Below, piece after piece: positions 1-6,504 of a stretch of 6,504 nucleotides of DNA (the first letter of the stretch is position 1; each line of letters starts with the position of its first letter). The notes under the pieces were generated by a model, which saw only the letters and a program-made list of their open reading frames with translations, was not told the origin of the DNA and ran no database searches. A program made the position numbers and the translations under genes. This DNA is from Bacteroidota bacterium (GTDB lineage Bacteria > Bacteroidota > Bacteroidia > Chitinophagales > Chitinophagaceae): NCBI GenBank assembly GCA_025361325.1, contig JANYAL010000177.1:1-6504 (forward strand), given 5' to 3'.

Positions 1-65
1 GTGTGAAATATGAATTTAATGACAAGAAAGTCCTGCGAGAAGTGTTTGAGATGCTGGAGAAATAA
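1..65 (+). CDS. murE: UDP-N-acetylmuramyl-tripeptide synthetase MurE, C-terminal tail (partial)
   Basis: Only the last 20 codons and a TAA stop are present; the first complete codon starts at base 3. The visible tail contains F-N-D-K-K-V-L-R-E, which resembles the F-D-D-R-E-V segment near the C-terminus of MurE, just after the family's G-K-G-H-E motif (that motif would lie outside the window). MurE is a cytoplasmic Mur ligase that adds the third stem-peptide residue (meso-diaminopimelate in most Gram-negative bacteria) to UDP-MurNAc-L-Ala-D-Glu using ATP. Substrate choice cannot be read from this fragment. The call rests on the tail resemblance and on its place directly upstream of mraY, which is where murE lies in Bacteroidota dcw clusters. 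A MurF tail is the main alternative but fits less well. Confidence 0.72.
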   Translation, partial: VKYEFNDKKVLREVFEMLEK

Positions 66-154
66 AGAAGTAAGAATTATTGTCGATAAATATTTTCTAT
101 AAGGACTTGATCGATACTTGGAGATTTATAAATGACAGGCTGTAAACTGAATTT

Positions 155-1465
155 ATGCTGTATCATCTATTTGATTGGTTAAACAGAGAAGGCATCCGGT
201 TCCCGGGTAGCGGTCTCTTCCAATTCATAACCTTCAGGGTCTTGATGGCAATGATACTGAGTCTTATCATCACAACTGTATATGGAAAAAAATTGATAAA
301 GTACCTACAACATAAGCAACTGGGAGAATCAGTCAGGGAATTAGGCCTTGCTGGTGAACAGCATAAGAAGGGAACCCCAACAATGGGTGGCATCATTATC
401 ATTCTTGCCATTCTGATACCCACATTGCTGCTGGCTAACCTGGATAAAGTGTATATACGACTGATGGTATTGTGCACTATCTGGCTTGGATCTATCGGCT
501 TCATTGATGATTATTTAAAGATAAGAGCCAAGCGAAAAGCACAGGCCCAGGGTGTTTCATATACAAAAAGTGATAGCGACGGCCTGGCCGGGAAATTTAA
601 AATATTCGGACAGATAATTCTTGGAATTATTGTTGGAACAACATTGTACTTTAACCAGAACGTTGTGGTGAAGCGTGAAGTAATCTCCCAGGCAGGAAAG
701 ACACAGGTTCCATTGGGTATTAAAGAAAAAACCACCACTGCAAAATTCGATACGGTTCTGATCGAAGGAAAACAACATGTTTATGCTTCAGTGAAAACTC
801 CAATAACTACAATCCCTTTTTTGAAGTCTACAGAATTCAACTATGCAAAATTGTTGCCAAAGGGCTGGCGGGATTATACATATATACTTTATATACTGAT
901 TGTGATTTTCATAGTTACTGCAGTAAGTAACGGCGCAAATATCACAGATGGATTGGATGGACTGGCAACCGGAGTAAGTGCAATCATTGGACTGAGTCTG
1001 GGCGTGTTTGCCTATGTGAGTGGTAATATAAAATTTGCGGAATACCTCAATATCATGTATATCCCCAACCTTGCAGAACTATCAATTTTTATTGCTGCTT
1101 TTGTAGGGGCCTGCATAGGCTTTTTATGGTATAATGCCTACCCGGCACAAGTCTTTATGGGCGACACAGGCAGTTTGGCGCTAGGGGGGATTATTGCAGC
1201 TTTGGCTATAATCGTTCGTAAAGAATTGCTGATACCATTTTTCTGCTTCGTATTCCTCGTAGAGAACTTAAGTGTTATGATACAGGTTGGGTATTTCAAA
1301 TATACCAAAAGAAAATATGGCATTGGTCGTCGGGTATTCCTGATGAGCCCATTGCATCATCATTACCAGAAACTGGGTTACCACGAAAGTAAGATAGCTG
1401 TTCGGTTCTGGATAATAACAATATTGACTGTAGTACTTGCCATAGTGACTTTGAAATTGAGATAA
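155..1465 (+). CDS. mraY: Phospho-N-acetylmuramoyl-pentapeptide-transferase MraY (lipid I synthase)
   Basis: MraY is an integral membrane enzyme that transfers phospho-MurNAc-pentapeptide from UDP to undecaprenyl phosphate, making lipid I with release of UMP. The protein has 436 residues, longer than the roughly 360 of E. coli MraY. Family motifs are all present: [10 protein letters not shown] at 70-79, the catalytic D-D-Y pair D118/D119, [11 protein letters not shown] at 259-269, F-M-G-D-T-G-S at 334-340 with catalytic D337, and the S-P-L-H-H-H-Y-Q cluster at 398-405. About ten hydrophobic segments are visible, near 22-44, 80-96, 100-117, 149-166, 241-258, 268-288, 306-326, 338-352, 356-378 and 415-434. 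The extra length sits between the fourth and fifth segments (about 167-240), an extracytoplasmic loop by E. coli topology. An in-frame TAA at 143-145 lies just upstream, so the ATG at 155 is the first possible ATG start. No Shine-Dalgarno sequence is seen; the preceding bases are A/T-rich. Confidence 0.97.
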   Translation: MLYHLFDWLNREGIRFPGSGLFQFITFRVLMAMILSLIITTVYGKKLIKYLQHKQLGESVRELGLAGEQHKKGTPTMGGIIIILAILIPTLLLANLDKVYIRLMVLCTIWLGSIGFIDDYLKIRAKRKAQAQGVSYTKSDSDGLAGKFKIFGQIILGIIVGTTLYFNQNVVVKREVISQAGKTQVPLGIKEKTTTAKFDTVLIEGKQHVYASVKTPITTIPFLKSTEFNYAKLLPKGWRDYTYILYILIVIFIVTAVSNGANITDGLDGLATGVSAIIGLSLGVFAYVSGNIKFAEYLNIMYIPNLAELSIFIAAFVGACIGFLWYNAYPAQVFMGDTGSLALGGIIAALAIIVRKELLIPFFCFVFLVENLSVMIQVGYFKYTKRKYGIGRRVFLMSPLHHHYQKLGYHESKIAVRFWIITILTVVLAIVTLKLR

Positions 1466-1472
1466 CATATTA

Positions 1473-1492
1473 TACCTGGTTCATACTGGGTA
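1473..1492 (+). other. Small RNA hairpin just after the mraY stop
   Basis: The arms TACCTGGT (1473-1480) and ACTGGGTA (1485-1492) can pair over eight positions in RNA, two of them G-U wobbles, around a four-base loop TCAT. It begins seven bases after the mraY stop codon. There is no T-run after it, so it does not look like an intrinsic terminator. A role at the mRNA 3' end of mraY is possible, but chance is also possible for a stem this short. The wobble pairs mean it would form only in the + strand transcript. Confidence 0.3.
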
Positions 1493-1541
1493 GCTCAAAG
1501 GCTGAAAATATTATTGAAAAACCACAAACTGGGAACAACTT

Positions 1542-1564
1542 AAAAATTTGATGCAAATTTTTTT
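1542..1564 (+). terminator. A/T-rich perfect inverted repeat with T-run, possible weak terminator
   Basis: AAAAATTTG (1542-1550) and CAAATTTTT (1554-1562) are perfect reverse complements separated by ATG, and the run of T continues to 1564. The shape (hairpin followed by T's, in the mraY-murD gap) resembles an intrinsic terminator. However, the stem has a single G-C pair and a three-base loop, so it would be weak and might only attenuate. A DNA-binding site or a chance A/T palindrome is equally possible. The downstream genes belong to the same pathway, so full termination here would require a separate murD promoter, and I could not identify one. Confidence 0.25.
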
Positions 1565-1670
1565 ACTTGTTTGAAGCCGTTGTCCGAAAAAAACCGACCG
1601 ACCTGTTAAATTCTATGCTGTTGAAGAACCATTTTTATTAGAAGTCGTAGTACACTATTGTTCAATTTAA

Positions 1671-3011
1671 ATGAAGAAAAAATTGGTCATATTAGGAGCA
1701 GGGGAAAGTGGTATTGGTGCTGCCATGCTGGCCAGGAAGCAGGGCTATGATGTTTTCGTAAGTGATGGTGGTACAATTCCGGAAAAATACCGTTCTCAAT
1801 TGGAAGGCAATGATTTCATATTTGAAGAAGGACGTCATTCAAACAACAGGATCTTGGAAGCTGATGAAGTGATGAAAAGCCCGGGTATACCGGAAAAAAA
1901 TGAAATGGTTGTTAATATACGGCAGAAAGGTATTCCGGTCATTAGTGAAATAGAACTTGCTTATCGCTATAAGGGTGAAAGCAGAATCGTTGCCGTTACC
2001 GGAAGTAACGGCAAGACAACAACGACAGCCCTTGTCTACCATATATTCAGATCTGCCGGAACGGAATGTGCCCTTGTTGGGAATATTGGTTACTCCTTTG
2101 CCAGGCAGGTTGCTGAAGATCCCAAACCTTTATATGTGGCTGAGATCAGTTCTTTCCAACTTGATGACATTAATCAGTTCAGGCCTGATGTAGCTGTCCT
2201 GACAAATATAACTGAAGACCATCTTGACCGGTATAATTACAACATTCAGAATTATATCAATAGTAAGTTCAGGATAGTCGAGAATCAGCAGCCTGAGGAT
2301 GTCTTCATTTATAACCTCGACGACGAAGTAACTAGGAATTCGATATATAACTACCCCATTAAATCAACACTAGCCCCAATTACTATGAGTAAACAACTGC
2401 CACAAGGAGCATACTTGATGAATGCCAAGATGCACCTGAAATGGAAGAATGAAGAAATGCAGATGAGTATAGAAGACTTTGCCCTTAAAGGCAAACATAA
2501 TCAATATAACAGTATGGCAGCAAGCCTTGCCGCAGCAGCAGTCGATATCAGGAAAGACAAGATCCGGGAAGCACTTCAAACCTTTGAAAGCCTGGAACAC
2601 CGTATGGAGAAGGTTGCTACCATAAGAGGTGTTTTATTCATCAATGACAGCAAAGCTACCAATGTGAACAGTACCTGGTTCGCGCTGGAAACGATGGAAA
2701 AACCTGTTATTCTTATACTGGGTGGTGTGGATAAAGGCAATAATTACAGTCAGCTCAGGGAACTTGTAAAGGAGAAAGTAAAAGCTATAGTATGTATGGG
2801 TACCGAGAACAGAAAAATACATGAGGCATTCGGAGACATTGTTTCGCTTATCGTGAATACCAATAATGCGAAAGATGCTGTACAATCTGCCTTTCATTTT
2901 GCCAGTAAAGGTGATATAGTCTTGTTAAGCCCGGCTTGTGCGAGTTTTGATCTTTTCAAAAATTATGAAGACAGGGGAAACCAGTTTAAGAAAGCTGTAA
3001 AAGAATTATAG
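1671..3011 (+). CDS. murD: UDP-N-acetylmuramoyl-L-alanine--D-glutamate ligase MurD
   Basis: MurD adds D-glutamate to UDP-MurNAc-L-Ala in the cytoplasm, through an acyl phosphate made with ATP. The protein is 446 residues, the normal family length. Domain 1 (about 1-100) is the UDP-binding Rossmann-like part, with G-A-G-E-S-G-I-G near 9-16. The central ATPase domain has the P-loop V-T-G-S-N-G-K-T-T-T at 109-118, G-N-I-G at 137-140, E-I-S-S-F-Q-L at 158-164, T-N-I-T-E-D-H-L-D-R at 178-187 and a lysine at 199 in the place of the carbamylated lysine of Mur ligases. The C-terminal domain (from about 305) has L-E-H-R-M-E, N-D-S-K-A-T-N at 325-331, G-G-V-D-K-G at 351-356 and L-S-P-A-C-A-S-F-D at 419-427, the D-Glu-binding signature that separates MurD from MurC, MurE and MurF. 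An in-frame TAA directly precedes the ATG (1668-1670), fixing the earliest start. No Shine-Dalgarno is seen. It follows a 205-base gap and is 21 bases upstream of ftsW. Confidence 0.98.
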   Translation: MKKKLVILGAGESGIGAAMLARKQGYDVFVSDGGTIPEKYRSQLEGNDFIFEEGRHSNNRILEADEVMKSPGIPEKNEMVVNIRQKGIPVISEIELAYRYKGESRIVAVTGSNGKTTTTALVYHIFRSAGTECALVGNIGYSFARQVAEDPKPLYVAEISSFQLDDINQFRPDVAVLTNITEDHLDRYNYNIQNYINSKFRIVENQQPEDVFIYNLDDEVTRNSIYNYPIKSTLAPITMSKQLPQGAYLMNAKMHLKWKNEEMQMSIEDFALKGKHNQYNSMAASLAAAAVDIRKDKIREALQTFESLEHRMEKVATIRGVLFINDSKATNVNSTWFALETMEKPVILILGGVDKGNNYSQLRELVKEKVKAIVCMGTENRKIHEAFGDIVSLIVNTNNAKDAVQSAFHFASKGDIVLLSPACASFDLFKNYEDRGNQFKKAVKEL

Positions 3012-3032
3012 AAACCAGAAGCATAAACTTAC

Positions 3033-4310
3033 ATGTCTCAACAGTTGAATATAAAACAGTTCTTTACTCCATCTTTGAGCGGAGTAAGCAATAACCTGGT
3101 TGCAAAGACCAAGGGTGACAGGGTCATCTGGGGGATTGTCGTAATTCTCACACTGGTAAGTCTGTTGGTGGTTTACAGCAGCACGGGGTCATTGGCTTAC
3201 AAATACAGCAAAAGCACCGAAAGCTACCTGTTCAAACAATTTGCATTTATTATTCTCGGAGTTCTTGTTATCTATTTTGCCCACCGGGTAAATTATACCA
3301 TTTACTCCAGAGTCGCAAAATTGCTGTTTGTCATATCCATACCATTATTGATTTATACCTATTTTTTCGGTACTAAATTAAATGAAGGAAGCAGGTGGAT
3401 CATGTTGCCGGTGATTAATATGACATTTCAGACTTCTGACCTGGCCAAGCTGGCTTTGTTCATGTATTTAAGCAGGCAATTGAGTCGCAGACAAAGTGTG
3501 ATCAAGGATTTCAAGAAGGGATTCCTCCCCGTTGTAATCCCGGTAGCTATCATCTGTTTATTGATTGCACCTGCAAACCTGTCCACTGCTATGCTCATCG
3601 CCGGAACCAGTTTCATGTTGATGTTCATAGGCCGGGTAGCCACACGGCATATCTTTTTGACCATTGGCATAGCCTTGCTTCCCGTGATTATTTTACTAAC
3701 CATCGCTGTCAAGTATTATGATAAAGCAGAACATAAGGCCAGAGATCTTCCAGCCATATTTTCTATTGGACGTATACCCACTTGGGTTGGACGTATCCAA
3801 ACCTTCATGTACAGTAACAAGGAAGATGAAAATGAAAAACTTTACCAGGTCAACCAGGCCAAGATAGCCATAGCTAAAGGTGGTTGGTTTGGCAGGGGTC
3901 CCGGGAATAGCTATCAACGTAATTTTTTACCGCATAGTTACAGTGATTTTATTTACGCCATTATTATTGAGGAGTACGGACTGGTGGGTGCGGGATTCAT
4001 GATATTTGTCTATATCCTCTTTCTATATCGATGTATCCGGGTATATCGGAAATGCCCATTCGCATTCGGTGCTTTCCTGGCATTGGCACTCAGTTTTACA
4101 TTGGTGATACAAGCTATTGCAAATATGGGTGTTGCAGTTGGTGCTTTTCCGAATACAGGCGTTACATTACCGTTGGTAAGCATGGGGGGAAGCAGTTTCT
4201 TGTTCACCTGTTTATCCATAGGTATAATATTAAGTGTGGCGAGGAATGTTGAAAAACTGGAAGGAGAAAAGCAGGTTATCGATGAGATGATATATAATAC
4301 TTCACGTTAA
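3033..4310 (+). CDS. ftsW: SEDS peptidoglycan glycosyltransferase FtsW (septal)
   Basis: FtsW polymerises lipid II into glycan strands at the division site, working with a class B penicillin-binding protein (FtsI). The 425-residue protein has a cytoplasmic N-terminus of about 30 residues and about ten hydrophobic segments (near 31-48, 66-85, 94-110, 133-147, 164-180, 183-200, 206-226, 307-333, 343-367, 381-402). SEDS hallmarks are visible: N-E-G-S-R-W-I at 117-123, Q-T-S-D-L-A-K-L at 133-140, Y-Q-V-N-Q-A-K-I-A-I followed by G-W-F-G-R-G-P-G-N-S at 284-293, and H-S-Y-S-D-F-I-Y-A-I with D305 aligned to the catalytic Asp of E. coli FtsW (D297). N-T-G-V-T-L-P and S-M-G-G-S-S-F close the family core near 374-389. 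RodA is the paralogue to exclude; the place between murD and murG supports FtsW. An in-frame TAA at 3024-3026 makes the ATG at 3033 the earliest ATG start. The QxSE-type motif carries Asp instead of the usual Glu (residue 136). Confidence 0.95.
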   Translation: MSQQLNIKQFFTPSLSGVSNNLVAKTKGDRVIWGIVVILTLVSLLVVYSSTGSLAYKYSKSTESYLFKQFAFIILGVLVIYFAHRVNYTIYSRVAKLLFVISIPLLIYTYFFGTKLNEGSRWIMLPVINMTFQTSDLAKLALFMYLSRQLSRRQSVIKDFKKGFLPVVIPVAIICLLIAPANLSTAMLIAGTSFMLMFIGRVATRHIFLTIGIALLPVIILLTIAVKYYDKAEHKARDLPAIFSIGRIPTWVGRIQTFMYSNKEDENEKLYQVNQAKIAIAKGGWFGRGPGNSYQRNFLPHSYSDFIYAIIIEEYGLVGAGFMIFVYILFLYRCIRVYRKCPFAFGAFLALALSFTLVIQAIANMGVAVGAFPNTGVTLPLVSMGGSSFLFTCLSIGIILSVARNVEKLEGEKQVIDEMIYNTSR

Positions 4311-4318
4311 ATGATAAA

Positions 4319-5410
4319 ATGAGCAAAAGGGTCATCATAGCAGGTGGAGGAACCGGAGGACATATTTTTCCGGCCATAGCCATTGCGAATGCATTGACCA
4401 AACTGAATCCAAAGACCGAAATATTGTTTATAGGCGCACAAGGTAAAATGGAAATGGAAAAAGTACCGCAGGCAGGTTATCGGATTGAAGGCCTCGATAT
4501 AACGGGATTTAACAGAAGTTCTTTGATAAAAAATATCAGTTTGCCTTTCAAGCTGATCAGCAGTTTTTTTCAGGTAAAAAGGATATTCAGATACTTCAAC
4601 CCAGAAGCGGTAATCGGCGTTGGGGGGTATTCCAGTTTCCCCGTTTTGCGGTATGCCCAGTCTATAGGTACCCCTTCCTTCATACTTGAAAGCAACTCCT
4701 ATGCCGGCAAAAGTAATATACTGCTTGGGAAAAAGGCCACCCGGATTTTCGTTGCAACCGAAGGGATGCAGCGCTTTTTCCCCGCTGAAAAGATCGTAAT
4801 TACTGGAAACCCGGTGCGTAATGACATTACAAATAGTAATGTTTCCCGGGAAGCGGGTATTGCATTCTTCGGACTGGATCCGGAAAAAAGAACAATCCTT
4901 TCCATTGGCGGAAGTCTGGGCGCAAAAAACATCAATGAGGCACTTTATAAAGACCTGGAAGAATTTGAAAAGAACGACCTGCAAATGATATGGCAAACGG
5001 GTAAGCCTTTTGACGCCAGGGGAAAAGAAAGGGCTGAAGGAAAAAATAACATCTCGGTGCACGATTTTATTACCCGGATGGAAAATGCATATGCGGCAGG
5101 AGACTTGGTCATTAGCAGGAGCGGTGCCATGGCCATCTCGGAATTATGCGTTGTACGGAAACCCGTCATTTTCGTACCGTTTCCATATGCGGCGGAAGAT
5201 CACCAGACCGTCAATGCACAAAATTTAGTTAATAAAAATGCGGCTATAATGATTAAAGAAAATGTTGCGTTACAAGAGTTGGTTCCGGCAATGATCGCAT
5301 TATCAAAAAATGACAAGCAACAACAGGAATTAAGTAATAATATCGGTAAACTCGCCATATCCAATGCTGATATGGTGATCGCCCGTGAAATACTGGATAA
5401 CTTATCATGA
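4319..5410 (+). CDS. murG: UDP-GlcNAc:lipid I N-acetylglucosaminyltransferase MurG (lipid II synthase)
   Basis: MurG is a peripheral membrane GT-B (GT28 family) enzyme on the cytoplasmic face. It transfers GlcNAc from UDP-GlcNAc to lipid I, giving lipid II, the substrate of FtsW. The protein has 363 residues, the usual size. The N-terminal domain has the glycine-rich loop G-G-G-T-G-G-H-I-F-P-A at 9-19, the second glycine loop G-V-G-G-Y-S-S at 100-106, and E-S-N-S-Y-A-G at 124-130 where E. coli has E-Q-N. G-N-P-V-R follows at 163-167. The C-terminal domain has S-I-G-G-S-L-G-A at 195-202, W-Q-T-G-K at 225-229, S-R-S-G-A-M-A-I-S-E at 266-275 containing the Glu (275) that binds the donor ribose, and E-D-H-Q-T-V-N-A-Q at 293-301. 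It starts eight bases after the ftsW stop, with A-rich sequence but no Shine-Dalgarno upstream, and its TGA overlaps the murC ATG. Coupled translation with both neighbours is likely. Confidence 0.97.
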   Translation: MSKRVIIAGGGTGGHIFPAIAIANALTKLNPKTEILFIGAQGKMEMEKVPQAGYRIEGLDITGFNRSSLIKNISLPFKLISSFFQVKRIFRYFNPEAVIGVGGYSSFPVLRYAQSIGTPSFILESNSYAGKSNILLGKKATRIFVATEGMQRFFPAEKIVITGNPVRNDITNSNVSREAGIAFFGLDPEKRTILSIGGSLGAKNINEALYKDLEEFEKNDLQMIWQTGKPFDARGKERAEGKNNISVHDFITRMENAYAAGDLVISRSGAMAISELCVVRKPVIFVPFPYAAEDHQTVNAQNLVNKNAAIMIKENVALQELVPAMIALSKNDKQQQELSNNIGKLAISNADMVIAREILDNLS

Positions 5411-6504
5411 TCGATCAGGAACATATCAAGCGTATTTATTTTGTGGGCATCGGCGGAATAGGCATGAGCGCTCTGGCCAGGTATTTCAATAACAGACAGG
5501 TGAGAGTGAGCGGTTATGACAGAACAGCAACATCTCTGACCGCTCAGCTTTCTGAAGAAGGCATTAAGGTGCATTATGAGGAGAATATCGGGCTCTTGGA
5601 CAAAGAGGCAGACTTGGTGGTTTACACACCAGCTGTACCAGGGGATCATACCGAGTTACAATTTTACCTGCAGCACAATTATACCGTGGTGAAAAGAAGT
5701 GATGTACTTGCGGAAATAACAAAAAATTCATATAATATATGCATTGCCGGTACACATGGTAAAACAACCACCAGTGCCCTGGTAGCACATATCCTCCGCA
5801 ACAGCGGATTCGGTTGCAACGCATTCCTGGGCGGTATTGCGGTGAATTACGACACCAATTTCTGGAGCAGTGAAAATAATGTTTGTGTGGTGGAAGCGGA
5901 TGAATATGACAAAAGCTTTTTGAAATTGAACCCGGATGTTGCTTTGATCAGCTCAATGGATGCAGACCACCTGGATATATACGGCACATTGAAAAATATG
6001 GAACAGGCTTTTATAGATTTTACGGGCAAACTGAATCCGGGGGGGCTATTGATTTACAAATACGGGTTAGGCCGAAAAAATGAATTTAAAGGTGGTGAAC
6101 AGCTCACTTATCATTTGCAGCAGGTACAGGCAGATGCATATGCCGCCAATATAAGGATAAACTGCGGAAGGTATCAGTTTGATGTCATCATCAAAGAAAA
6201 GGAACTGAAGAATGTTGTATTGAATATGGGAGGTATGCATAATATTGAAAATACGGTGGCTGCCATTACAATCGCAAAGCACGTTGGTATCGGTGATGAA
6301 ACTATACTGAAAGCAGTGGATGAATTCAGGGGTGTCAAAAGAAGGTTTGAATATGTCATCAGGAATGAACAACTTGTCTTTATTGATGATTACGCACATC
6401 ACCCGCAGGAATTGAGTGCATTGCTCTCAAGTGTAAAAGAATTATTTCCCGGAAAGAAGTGTACGGTGATTTTTCAGCCTCACTTATACAGCCGTACCAG
6501 AGAC
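5407..6504 (+). CDS. murC: UDP-N-acetylmuramate--L-alanine ligase MurC (3' end beyond window)
   Basis: MurC adds the first stem-peptide residue, L-Ala, to UDP-MurNAc using ATP in the cytoplasm, the first of the four Mur ligase steps. The window holds 366 codons with no stop; the family is usually about 450-490 residues, so roughly the last quarter is missing. The N-terminal UDP-binding loop G-I-G-G-I-G-M-S-A-L-A is at 14-24. K-R-S-D-V-L precedes the ATPase domain, whose P-loop A-G-T-H-G-K-T-T-T-S is at 114-123. E-A-D-E-Y-D-K-S-F at 163-171 and D-A-D-H-L-D-I-Y-G at 185-193 are MurC-type signatures. G-M-H-N-I-E-N at 276-282, R-R-F-E at 312-315, D-D-Y-A-H-H-P at 327-333 and Q-P-H-L-Y-S-R-T at 357-364 follow. 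Mpl ligase shares several of these, but the length before the P-loop and the dcw position favour MurC. The ATG at 5407 overlaps the murG stop by four bases (ATGA) and places the G-I-G-G loop at the expected distance. Confidence 0.96.
   Translation, partial: MIDQEHIKRIYFVGIGGIGMSALARYFNNRQVRVSGYDRTATSLTAQLSEEGIKVHYEENIGLLDKEADLVVYTPAVPGDHTELQFYLQHNYTVVKRSDVLAEITKNSYNICIAGTHGKTTTSALVAHILRNSGFGCNAFLGGIAVNYDTNFWSSENNVCVVEADEYDKSFLKLNPDVALISSMDADHLDIYGTLKNMEQAFIDFTGKLNPGGLLIYKYGLGRKNEFKGGEQLTYHLQQVQADAYAANIRINCGRYQFDVIIKEKELKNVVLNMGGMHNIENTVAAITIAKHVGIGDETILKAVDEFRGVKRRFEYVIRNEQLVFIDDYAHHPQELSALLSSVKELFPGKKCTVIFQPHLYSRTRD

Larger units (their letters stand above)
1466..1670. other. 205-base spacer between mraY and murD
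   Basis: This is the only long non-coding gap in an otherwise packed cluster. I find no credible gene in it: ATGs at 1551 and 1615 open reading frames of only seven and eight codons. It holds two short hairpin-capable sequences, annotated separately, and an A-run followed by a tandem C-C-G-A repeat around 1587-1602. I searched by eye for the Bacteroidota promoter pattern (TTG, about 19-21 bases, then TAnnTTTG) and saw no convincing match. It may hold an untranslated leader for murD, a processing site, or nothing conserved. Confidence 0.6.

Noticed and set aside
66..154. Possible promoter in the murE-mraY spacer (TTG at 107-109 and TATAAATG at 127-134; ATTTATAAAT palindrome at 124-133)
   Set aside because: The match to the Bacteroidota TTG / TAnnTTTG pattern is partial, the spacing is 17 rather than about 19-21 bases, and the palindrome is a short A/T-only sequence expected by chance.
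1548..1614. Promoter-like fragments before murD (TTG at 1548-1550 and 1580-1582; TTTG at 1570-1573; TAAATTCT at 1607-1614)
   Set aside because: None of the pairs has both an acceptable -7 element and the right spacing, so I do not annotate a promoter.
1957..2193. 78-codon + strand frame inside murD
   Set aside because: It lies in another frame over the MurD P-loop region and shows no independent protein signature.
4307..5062. Long open frame of 251 codons on the - strand opposite murG
   Set aside because: It lies fully inside murG, whose family motifs are complete. The antisense translation shows no recognisable domain and has a composition typical of a shadow frame.
5200..5649. 149-codon open frame on the - strand across the murG-murC junction
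   Set aside because: It overlaps two well-supported genes and the translation shows no domain or family resemblance; treated as a shadow.
6039..6045. Run of seven G in murC as a possible frameshift or slippage site
   Set aside because: The frame continues correctly into the G-M-H-N, D-D-Y-A-H-H-P and later MurC motifs, so no frameshift is present; the run encodes an ordinary Pro-Gly-Gly stretch.
1..6504. A novel accessory system, mobile element or transferred island
   Set aside because: All coding space is taken by co-directional core peptidoglycan and division genes in a known order, with no integrase, transposase, terminal repeats or evident shift in base composition.

Overview
The window is a stretch of a division and cell wall (dcw) cluster. 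It carries six genes, all on the + strand, in the order murE (last 20 codons only), mraY, murD, ftsW, murG, murC (first 366 codons, cut by the window edge). Every complete gene is open from start to stop, with the diagnostic catalytic motifs in place. There are no RNA genes, mobile elements, CRISPR arrays or long repeats that I can support.

The organism is most likely a member of the Bacteroidota, possibly of the Chitinophagaceae or a near relative. The reasons are the gene order (murE directly followed by mraY with no murF between, then murD-ftsW-murG-murC), the lack of Shine-Dalgarno sequences before the starts (the upstream bases are A/T-rich instead), an enlarged MraY with a long extra loop, and moderate-to-low GC content. 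The phylum is a fairly safe inference. The family is a guess from sequence flavour, such as the E-S-N-S-Y-A-G-K-S-N segment in MurG.

Layout: bases 1-65 hold the 3' end of murE. Bases 66-154 are an 89-base spacer. Bases 155-1465 are mraY. Bases 1466-1670 are a 205-base spacer, the only roomy gap in the window, with two small hairpins. Bases 1671-3011 are murD, followed by a 21-base spacer, and 3033-4310 are ftsW. An 8-base spacer then leads to murG at 4319-5410, whose stop overlaps the murC start (ATGA). murC runs from 5407 off the right edge.

The genes form one pathway. MurC, MurD and MurE are the ATP-dependent ligases that add L-Ala, D-Glu and the third residue to UDP-MurNAc in the cytoplasm. 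MraY transfers the finished phospho-MurNAc-pentapeptide to undecaprenyl phosphate, giving lipid I. MurG adds GlcNAc to give lipid II. FtsW is the SEDS glycosyltransferase that polymerises lipid II at the septum. The tight spacing from murD to murC suggests co-transcription and translational coupling. The long gap before murD is the one place where expression might be re-set.

I looked for an undescribed system and did not find one. This is core, conserved sequence. The findings are modest: a family-level loop expansion in MraY, the mraY-murD gap with its hairpins, a 3-codon bridge between ftsW and murG, and two conservative variations at conserved motifs.
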